64,000 bases of DNA from Heracleum sosnowskyi. Its lineage: Eukaryota > Streptophyta > Magnoliopsida > Apiales > Apiaceae. Every line of letters begins with the position of its first letter. Position 1 is the first letter of the stretch. The stretch covers positions 117,948,674 through 118,012,673 of the forward strand of contig CM061243.1 of NCBI GenBank assembly GCA_030848705.1, given 5' to 3'. The notes beneath the pieces were generated by a model. It ran no database searches, was not told where the DNA came from, and saw only the letters and a program-made list of their open reading frames with translations. The position numbers were made by a program, and so were the translations under genes. This document shows positions 56,629 to 64,000 of the stretch, in pieces.

Positions 56629-57236
56629 TGTTAGATCAGAATTCAATGATCGTCAGAAGCTAGACTCAACTGATCAGGATTGCTGACGTCATCAGTATTG
56701 CATGGTCATCAGTATTTGATCAAGCGTCAGTATCTTATTGATCATCAGGATTCCTACTCAGACTATGATCAGGATTGATCATCAGAACTTGAAGCTGATC
56801 AGGATTCCTACTTCGAGTTATATTTGGAGTCTAGATAAACATGGAAGTTTATTCTATTTGTTCCTGGTTTGTAGAATGTAGCTATCGATTAAGGATAGGT
56901 TTCTATCTTTGTTATTGATTAGGACTTATCTTGTTATTGATAGAGAAGCTGTGTGTACTATATAAACACAGTCTTGGTTTCGATTTATGTATTTCATTAG
57001 AGAGAGAACATAATCGAAGAGAAGCTCTTAAGAACAGAATTTCTTGAGAGAGTTTTTGTAAACTAGCAGCTCTCAAGAACATCAGAATTTCTTGAGAGAG
57101 TTTGTAACAGTTTTATATCAGATTTAATAAAGCTGTTATCTTTCTTTTCATATTTGTGATATATACATTAAGAAGTCGATTATCTTACTCTATTGTATTC
57201 AACCCCCCTTCTACAATAGATTATTAATGGGCAACA
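56629..57236 (+). repeat. 3' LTR of the SIRE-like element
   Basis: 608 bp. It differs from the 5' LTR at GAAGCTGATC versus GAAGTTGATC, AAGAAGTCG versus AAGAAATCG, and ATTAATGGGC versus ATTACTGGGC. It is followed by TCATG. Confidence 0.95.
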
Positions 57237-57241
57237 TCATG

Positions 57242-57666
57242 GTCAGTATTTGGGCCAAGGTCCAACCCTTGTCATAAAACACTAAGGCGTGGGCTTGGTT
57301 CATAAACAACCCAGTGGTTGGAAATCACTAGGAAGCTTCTAATGGCAACGTCCAACATGGAAACCAACTCCAACATGGAAACTAATTCTGATCAGAATTA
57401 TCCACTGTCAAGGAGGTTACTTGGCTACCAAGTAATCTAACCCTAGCATGATTCTAAGGCTCCAAACGCCTATATAAAGGGCCTAACCCCTCAACATTAG
57501 AACTACGTTTTCTTGACTTGATTCTCAGTATTAATTGAGATACGTAGGCATCTTGTGAGGACCTATTTTCAGTCTCGAAACACGAGAGCAGTCATTAAGA
57601 CACGTTTGTCCACAACCTAGCATTAAATACTCGTCGTATATATCTAAACCTACTTTTCGTTCCACA
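57242..57666 (+). repeat. Tat 5' LTR, second part
   Basis: Continuation of the LTR cut at 26336. It holds the TATA box at 57471 and ends TTTTCGTTCCACA. The end is fixed by the primer binding site 2-3 bp further on. Confidence 0.8.
57471..57478 (+). promoter_or_regulatory. Tat LTR TATA box
   Basis: TATATAAA in ACGCCTATATAAAGGGCC. The SIRE-like insertion lies about 235 bp upstream of it in the present arrangement, so any upstream LTR control elements are now 31 kb away. Confidence 0.65.
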
Positions 57667-57668
57667 AT

Positions 57669-57687
57669 ATTTGGCGCCATCTATGGG
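57669..57687 (+). other. Primer binding site of the Tat element
   Basis: TTTGGCGCCATCTATGGGA lies 2 bp inside the LTR. It corresponds to the TTGGCGCCGTCTGTGGGAA form common in Tat-type elements, with two substitutions. Confidence 0.75.
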
Positions 57688-57703
57688 AAAACAAACAACA
57701 ACC

Positions 57704-60468
57704 ATGGTTAATACACGGAGAACAACAGTCGTCACTGGATCCACTGTCATCACTATTGTTCCAATTGTCACGGAACAAGGATCGTTACCCCTCGCAACAG
57801 AAGTGGTTTCTCAACCACTAGGGACGTTACCCATCACAATGGAGGTGGTTTCTCAACCATAAGGGACGAATCCCCAAACTTCCATACCTCAGAACGAGAC
57901 AAACCCCCTTCAAATGGTTGTCTCACCACTCGGCCACAGTCTTCCCCATGGAGCACATATCTCTACGACCGTGCTCCCTATGAGCACCAATCCTACTTAT
58001 GAACTGCCTAACTACCCCCATGAAACGGGAGGAAGTGGCCATGCCCCCATAGTCCATGAGCCATATGAACCACCCTATATTCAAGGTTTGGGACCTGTCC
58101 ATGAACAAGGATACGTGGATTACTCTAGCCGCTATACTGACGACTACTCATCTGATGAAGGTCGAGATCAAGCACTAGGAGAAGAAGAGCTAGCATGGAA
58201 CCCCTTGAAAGAAGGTCTCGGGGGGCAACTGCAAGGGCTGCTATGGAGAGGATAAGGGCTCATGAAGCCGAGATCCAGAAACTAAAGAAAGACATGGAAA
58301 TAGAACAGGAAAGGAAGCGGACTCAACCCTCGAACCAAGGGGCGGGAGATGTTCCTATAATTGATTTAGAAAGACCTTCAAGGAGGCAAAGAAGAGCTAG
58401 GGCTCCAAGGACGGAGATCCCCAGGTCAGAACCCCGTGTTTTAATGCAACTGAGCGACCCAGATGATCCTATTCCACCCTTCACTGAAGAGGTAATGGTC
58501 GTTCATGTATCAAGGAAATTTAAGATGCCTACTATCAAGGCATATGATGGTACGGGTGATCCCGTAACCCATGTAAGGACTTTTTTGAATGCACTATTGC
58601 TGCAACCAGTCAAAGATGCCCTTAAGTGTAGGGCATTTCCTCAAACCCTGGCAGGCATGGCTCAAAGATGGTATAGTCGTTTGCCGCCCAACTCTATCAG
58701 TTGTTTTAGAGATCTGAGCACGACTTTCATCAACCAATTCATCAGTGGACGAGTACATGAGAAAAGCTCTGCTTCACTCATGAATTCAACCCAAGGAAAG
58801 AATGAGACATTGAGAGATTATCTCAAGCGTTTCACCAAGGAGACATTAAATATACCTGATCTAGACAACAAGGTAGCTATGATAGCCCTACAACAAGGAA
58901 CCACAGATGTCTTTTTCAAGATGTCGCTGGCTAAACACCCCCCTGAGAGCATGGCTGAGCTCCAACAAAGGGCTGGAAAGTACATCAAGGCCGAGGAAAA
59001 CATGAAGAAAACTGACACTACCACTGCGGATGGTGGTAATAATTGTGGCTTGAAGAAGCGAAAGGCGGAGCAAGAGTATGATGTCAAGGATAAATATCCT
59101 CATACGACTAAAGACTCTGATTCAACTCCAAGGAAAAGCAATCCAGGTACAAAATTTACTGAATATGCAAGATTGAATGCTCCAAGGAGCCAAATCCTCT
59201 ATGACATTGAGAAGGATAAAGATTTCCTATGGCCAAAGCCATTAAGGGGAGATCCTGAGAAGAGAGACAAGAACCGGTATTGTAGGTACCATAGAGACTC
59301 GGGCCACGATACTGACGATTGTAGACAACTCAAGGATGAAATTGAATTTCTAATCCGAAAAGGGAAATTGAACAAATTTACCAAGGATGGGGACAGGAAT
59401 GCCCCTAGGAGAGACTATGATAGAAGGGATGGGGACCGAGATCAAGGTTGCAACCCACAATCCCGAGGGCCAGTGATCAACATGATTTCAGGAGGGCCAA
59501 CTGCGGCCGGAACCACTAGGAACTCCCGAAAGGCTTATGCCCGAGAAGTAATGCATATTGTTGGAGAAGCACCCAAGCGTGCAAAAACTGAGATGTCGAT
59601 TGGATTCGATGATTCGGAATTTGAAGGGGTGAAATTCCCCCATGACGATCCTCTGGTGATAGCCCCCGTGATTGGAAATAATGAGGTAAAACGAGTCCTT
59701 GTGGACAATGGAGCCTCCGTTGACGTCCTTTTCCATGACACATTCCTGAAGATGGGGTATAATGATTCTCAACTGATCCCCTCAAACATGCCCATATATA
59801 GGTTCAACGGGGTGGAATCTAAGGTAGAAGGCACAATTCAGTTGCATATGACCATTAGTCAGGAACTAAAGGAAGCAACTCAAATGTTGAACTTCGTGGT
59901 AATCAAGGCATCCTCGACCTACAACGTCATCCTTGGAAGGACAGGACTTCATGCTTTTAAGGCCGTGGCCTCAACCTACCATCTGAAAATCAAGTTCCCG
60001 ACCAGGAACGGTGTTGGAGAAGAAAGGGGTGATCAGAAAACGGCTAGGAGCTGTTATGTAGCCGCGTTAAGACCGGATGGAATTGGGGGGCAAGTTCTCC
60101 CTATCGAAGACATGGATATCAGAGAGGATGAAGACCATAGAGGAAAGCCAGCTGAGGATTTAATTCCTATTCCCTTGGATCCTCTCGAACCCGAGAAGGT
60201 GACCTATATCGGGGCACTGTTGAAAGAACCCTTGAAGGGCGAGTTGATCACATTCCTACAAGAGAATAGTGATGTATTTGCATGGACAGTTGCTGACATG
60301 CCAGGAATTGATCCCCAACTGATAACTCACAAGCTCAATGTCGATCCAAAAAGGAAGGCGATACAGCAAAAGAAGAGAAACTTTGCGCCAGAAAGGCAGG
60401 AAGCCATAAAACAAGAAGTTGATAAGCTCTTAGAAGCTGAATTCATTGAAGAAATCCAATTCCCATAG
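57704..60468 (+). pseudogene. Tat gag and protease, broken
   Basis: The reading opens near 57704 (MVNTRRTTVVTG) and runs through a Pro/Thr-rich N-terminal region with a TAA at 57860. A frameshift near 58200-58215 leads into the main gag frame from about 58195. The gag core includes KMPTIKAYDGTGDP, RWYSRLPPNSI and FINQFISGRVHEKSSASL. A Cys/His motif (CRYHRDSGHDTDDC) is at about 59281-59325. The protease has VLVDNGASVDVLF near 59695, a D-N-G-A variant of the usual D-S/T-G-A active site, and VILGRTGLHAF near 59930. A TAG at 60466-60468 ends the frame just before RT. Gag would form the particle, and protease would process the polyprotein. Confidence 0.88.
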
Positions 60469-62147
60469 TGGTTGGCAAACCCGGTTATGGTTAAGAAGGC
60501 CAATGGGAAATGGAGGATGTGCATAGACTTCACTGATTTAAATGATGCTTGCCCAATGATTGTTTCCCGTTACCGAGGATTGACACCTTGATAGATGCTA
60601 CTGCGGGACATGAGATGTTGAGCTTCATGGATGGTTTCAGTGGTTACAACCAAATCAAGATGCATAAAGATGACACATCCAAGGTATCATTTATTACTGA
60701 TTTTGTAGTCTTTTGCTACCTTGTCATGGCTTTTGGACTAAAGAATGCAGGGGCGACCTATCAACGCCTAGTTAACAAGATATTCGCCCACTTGATTAGG
60801 AAGACCATGGAGGTCTACGTTGATGACATGCTTGTTAAGAGCTTGTTTAAAGATGACCACATCAAGCATCTCATAGAGACATTTGAAGTGCTGAGGCACC
60901 ATAAAATGATGTTAAATCCTACCAAGTGCGCTTTTGGAGTAGGATCAGGGAAGTTTTTGGGTCTCATGGTCTCCAAAAGAGGCATTGAAGCTAACCCCGA
61001 CAAGATCAAAGCTATCCTTGACATGGAACCACTTCGCTCCGTTAAGGATGTTCAGAGGTTGACCGGAAGAGTTGCAGCCATAGGGAGATTTATCTCAAAG
61101 TCTGTGGACAAATGCTTATCATTTTTTAAACCCCTGAAAAAGGTTAAGGATTTTAAATGGACAGCAGAGAGTCAATAGGCTTTTGAAAAGCTCAAGAAGT
61201 ACATGGCTGAGGCCCCATTGCTGGCCAAACCAAGCCCGGAAGAAACTCTTTATCTCTACTTGGCACCCTCCGATCAAGCTCTCGGTGATGTCCTTGTAAA
61301 GGAGGAACGAAGGGTTCAAAAACCAGTCTACTATGTAAGCAAGATTTTTCATGGGGCAGAATTGAACTATTCTGTTATTGAGAAGTTTGCTTTGGCACTA
61401 ATCACGACTTCAAGAACTTTGGCACTAATCACGGCTTCAAGAAAGCTACGCCCTTACTTTCAGGCACACAAAATTGAAGTCCTGATGGACCAACCATTGA
61501 GGAACATCCTGTATAGTCCAAAAGCCAGTGGAAGGCTAATCAAATGGGCAGTTGAGCTAGGAGAGTTTGACATCAAATACAAGCCTCGAACAACCATCAA
61601 AGCTCAGGCGTTGGCTGACTTCGTGGTTGAATGTACCATTTACAACCAAGAAGTCGGGGGGCAAGAGGTAGTAGTACCCAATGAGGTACCTGAGGTTGAA
61701 AATAAGGATGAAGAACTTGATCTAAAAGAAAATTGGGTGATCTATTTTGATGGGGCATCAAAAACAAAGTCAAGTGGTGCAGGATTGGTGTTGCAAAGCC
61801 CCGATGGATTTACAATCGAGTACGCTATAAAATTGGACTTCCCTACAACCAACAAAGAAGCTGAGTATGAGGCCTTGATAGTTGTTTTAGGCTTGGCTAG
61901 AATTCTAAAGGTCAAGAACCTGAAGGTATGTGGAGATTCAAGGTTGGTTATCTCGCAAGTTAATGGTAAATTTGAAACCAGGGATGAAACTACGGCTAAG
62001 TATCGAAGAGTTATGAAAGCTGTTATGACTCAGTTTGATGAGTGCTATGTGGAACACATCCCCAGAGAGGAAAATGTGAAGGCTGATGCCTTGTCTAAAT
62101 TTGCTTCTTCTGAGATTGAGAACTACTCGGGAAGTGTTTACTTCTAG
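60469..62147 (+). pseudogene. Tat RT, RNase H and second RNase H, broken
   Basis: RT begins with NPVMVKKANGKWRMCIDF. One base is lost near 60559 (before NDCFPLPRIDTL), then the frame is open through FMDGFSGYNQIKMHKDD and the catalytic YVDD (60815-60826). A TAG lies at 61176-61178. The Ty3-type RNase H follows (APSDQALGDVLV), containing a 27 bp in-frame tandem duplication at 61392-61445 that doubles LALIT(T/A)SR. A second, archaeal-type RNase H domain follows at about 61735-62110 with YFDGASKTKSSGAGLVL, EAEYEALIVVLGLA and ADALSKFASS. A TAG ends the frame at 62145. Two RNase H domains in tandem mark the Tat clade. Confidence 0.9.
61392..61445 (+). repeat. 27 bp in-frame duplication inside RNase H
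   Basis: TTGGCACTAATCACG(A/G)CTTC with its AAGAA tail occurs twice back to back. It adds nine residues to a segment that in related elements has a single LALxTASRKL. Confidence 0.85.
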
Positions 62148-63441
62148 GTCTTGAAGGCCCCTACTATTAGTTCAAAACTTGTGGCTCCCATTGATATAGG
62201 AGGCTGTTGGATGGATCCAATCAAGGCTCACCTTGAAACAGGATGGCTCCTTGATAACGCCCAAGAGGCACGCAAGTTGTTTGTGAGAGCATTGAGGTAT
62301 ACTTTGATTGAATGGTTACTTTATAAGAGGTCTTTTGTAATCTCGTACCTAAAATGTCTAAGGCCCCAAGAGTCACGAGAAGCACTTGAAGAAGTCCATG
62401 GAGGGATTTGTGGACAACACTTGGGGGCAAAGCCCTTGCTCATAAGATAACCAGGCTAGGATTTTACTGGCCCTAGATGCTGACTGACGCCAAGGATTTT
62501 GTTAAGAAGTGTGATCGTTGTCAGAAACATGCACCAGTGGTTAGGTAACCACTTGAGATGTTGATTTCAATCAATTCTCCAATTCTGTTTGCTATGTGGG
62601 GAATGGACATACTTGGTCCATTTCCTATGGCTACAGCACAAAGGAAGTTTCTAATAGTGGCCATTGATTACTTCACCAAGTGGATTGAGGCCAAACCCTA
62701 GGCCAAGATAACCCCACCAAGCAAGTTGCCCAGTTCATGTGAGAAAGCATCATGTGTAGGTACGGAATACCCTGCATCCTTGTTACGGATAATGGACCAC
62801 AGTTCAATAATGAAGACTTTAGGAAGTATTGCGAAGAGAACGCCATTGAGCTTAGATTCACCTCAGTTGTCCACCCTCAAGCAAATGGGCAAGCAAAGGT
62901 TGCAAATCGAATCATACTGGATGGATTGAAGAAAAGGGTCGAACGTTTCAGGAACACTTGGGTGGACGAGATACTACCCATACTTTGGGTTTATCGTACC
63001 ACTTGAAAAGTCACCACTGGAACAACCCCGTTCATGCTTGCTTATAGAGTAGAAGTTGTTGTGCCTCTAGAGATCTCACATACATCTCCAAGGGTCGAAG
63101 CCTTTGAACAAGAGACTAACGAAGAAGGAATGAGGTTGGCACTTGACTTAATTGATGAAGTCGGGGACGAAGCCAACGCTCGAAACGCAGAGTATTTGAA
63201 ACAAACCTCCTTCCATTACAACCAAAGGGTTAAGGAAAGGTTCTTTCGACAAGGAGACTTGGTTCTCAGGAAGATAGAAGCATCTGGAGTAGGTGAAAAA
63301 GAAAAGCTAGCACCCAATTGGGAAGGGCCGTACCGAGTTAAGAAGACCCTTGGACGAGGATCTTACAAGCTCGAAACTTTGAATGAGACTGAGGTGCCTC
63401 GCACTTGGCACGCCTCGAATCTCAAGATTTATTATGTTTAA
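62148..63441 (+). pseudogene. Tat integrase, broken
   Basis: After the TAG the same frame gives the leader, then a lost base near 62433 and stops at the WP, VR and AKP positions (near 62474, 62546 and 62699). The zinc-binding half (HGGICGQH, CDRCQKHAP) and WGMDILGPFPMA are readable. A 2 bp shift near 62715, a TGA in place of Trp near 62740, and a TGA at 63004-63006 follow. The core shows VTDNGPQFNN and HPQANGQAKVANRI, where the catalytic Glu of GQAE reads Lys. The C-terminal region is open from 63034 to the stop at 63441 (GPYRVKKTLGRGSYKLETL). Confidence 0.88.
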
Positions 63442-63846
63442 CTATCCTTTCAGGATACAGTCTAATGTTTAGTAAGAAGAGTAGACCTAAGGTTCATTGG
63501 AACCATTTCAGGGTATGTAGCTCATATTTACAATTTATTATCTATAAAAGGGTTGAACCCATCCTTTTTTCGTTTCAATGCATGTTTATTTTCTTATATC
63601 TTGCTTTATGTACCAACACTCGATATGTGCAACCATAAGTACCGAAGACAAGTAAACGAGATAAGAAGTAAACCATGAACACATAACAAAGGATTGAGAT
63701 AATGGAGTCCCAAAGGATCCCCGAGTTAAGTTTACAAATGATCAAATAAAAGACAAGTTTAAAAGGCCAACAAAGGACCATGAACGGAAACAACAAAAAG
63801 CCACATGTGGCTACAAGCCTTGCAAGGCCAGAAATAAAAAGGAGAA
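63442..63846. other. Tat 3' noncoding spacer
   Basis: AT-rich spacer between the integrase end and the antisense ORF remnant. No gene is seen. The plus-strand ORFs here are short and unrecognised. Confidence 0.6.
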
Positions 63847-64000
63847 TTACTCCTCACCACCTTCCTCATCATCATCGTCCGACGAGCTACCACTTGAACC
63901 TGAAGAAGACTATTTCTCTTCACGGATTACACCCCTACGTCTCTCTTAAACCGGGTAAGCGATACCTTTCCCTTTTCCGCTAACAGGACTAGCAGAGTAG
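63847..64000 (-). pseudogene. C-terminus of a Tat antisense ORF, two stops
   Basis: On the minus strand a frame ending in TAA at 63847-63849 reads SSSGSSGSSSDDDDEEGGEE at its C-terminus, preceded by ERRRGVIREE and SASPVSGKGKGIAYPV. The three pieces are in one frame, separated by TAG at 63910-63912 and TAA at 63946-63948. Tat-type elements are known to carry an ORF on the opposite strand between integrase and the 3' LTR, and position and orientation fit that. The remainder lies beyond the window. Confidence 0.6.

Larger units (their letters stand above)
26337..57236 (+). mobile_element. SIRE-like Ty1/copia element, second level of the nest
   Basis: 608 bp LTRs at 26337-26944 and 56629-57236 differ at only three positions by eye (about 0.5 percent). 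A perfect target-site duplication, TCATG, lies at 26332-26336 and 57237-57241. Without the nested Athila insertion it is about 9.9 kb. It has an initiator-Met primer site, a long gag with three zinc-knuckle motifs (the first disrupted), protease, integrase, only the first third of RT, and then a large extra ORF before the polypurine tract. The long gag and an extra 3' ORF resemble the SIRE/Maximus group, but the catalytic RT half and the copia RNase H are missing, so this copy is nonautonomous. Confidence 0.93.
26218..64000 (+). mobile_element. Tat-type Ty3/gypsy element, outermost of the nest
   Basis: The 5' LTR is split by the SIRE-like insertion: its first 119 bp are at 26218-26336 and the rest at 57242-57666. 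Its ends, TGTGGGC and TTCCACA, give a perfect 5 bp inverted pair (TGTGG/CCACA). The body follows with primer binding site, gag, protease, RT, RNase H, a second archaeal-type RNase H domain, integrase, and an antisense ORF remnant near the window end. Dual RNase H and an antisense ORF are known features of the Tat clade. The 3' LTR lies outside the window. The coding region carries at least nine stops and several frameshifts, so this is the oldest and most decayed member of the nest. Confidence 0.88.

Overview
The window is repeat-dominated plant nuclear DNA, almost certainly from a eudicot. It is AT-rich and has no operons or ribosome-binding-site structure. It is built almost entirely from LTR retrotransposons whose lineages (Tekay chromovirus, Athila, Tat, SIRE-like and another Ty1/copia) are plant-specific. 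I cannot name the species from the sequence. I see no complete host protein gene; the only host-gene-like piece is one probable KH-domain exon at 24995-25186 (minus).

Layout. (1) 1-8341: the 3' half of a badly decayed Tekay-type Ty3/gypsy element, ending in a very long 4.76 kb LTR that carries an AT-rich satellite. (2) 8342-12457: an LTR-like fragment with a TATA box, then AT-rich noncoding DNA with small tandem duplications. (3) 12458-17217: a complete but inactivated 4.76 kb Ty1/copia element with 347 bp LTRs and a TGCAC target-site duplication (TSD). (4) 17672-24887: a tandem array of about 1.66 kb units, each carrying a MITE-like segment, next to the KH-like exon. (5) 26218 to the window end: a four-level nest of LTR retrotransposons.

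The nest. A Tat-type Ty3/gypsy element (5' LTR from 26218, body 57667 to beyond 64000, dual RNase H and an antisense ORF remnant) was hit inside its 5' LTR by a SIRE-like Ty1/copia element (26337-57236, TSD TCATG). That element was hit inside an extra ORF by an Athila-like Ty3/gypsy element (33129-54131, TSD TACAG). Athila was hit near its 3' end by a minus-strand Tekay chromovirus (42932-52426, TSD TGAAT). The three inner levels have exact LTR pairs (608, 1444 and 2263 bp) and perfect 5 bp TSDs, so the insertion order is certain. Athila and the inner Tekay each have an almost uninterrupted gag-pol frame with one nonsense codon.

How the parts work. Each autonomous-type element encodes gag (particle), protease, reverse transcriptase, RNase H and integrase. 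Transcription would start in the 5' LTR, first-strand priming uses a tRNA-complementary site just inside it, and second-strand priming uses a polypurine tract just before the 3' LTR. These cis signals are visible for the copia, SIRE-like, Athila and inner Tekay elements. The points I find most unusual are: the SIRE-like element, which has near-identical LTRs but lacks the catalytic half of its reverse transcriptase and carries a large unrecognised ORF; reverse-complementary decamers shared between its LTR and its coding region; a plant-type promoter signature in front of the Athila env-position ORF; and the repeated 14 bp GGCGCGGCAGCGCC motif of Athila.
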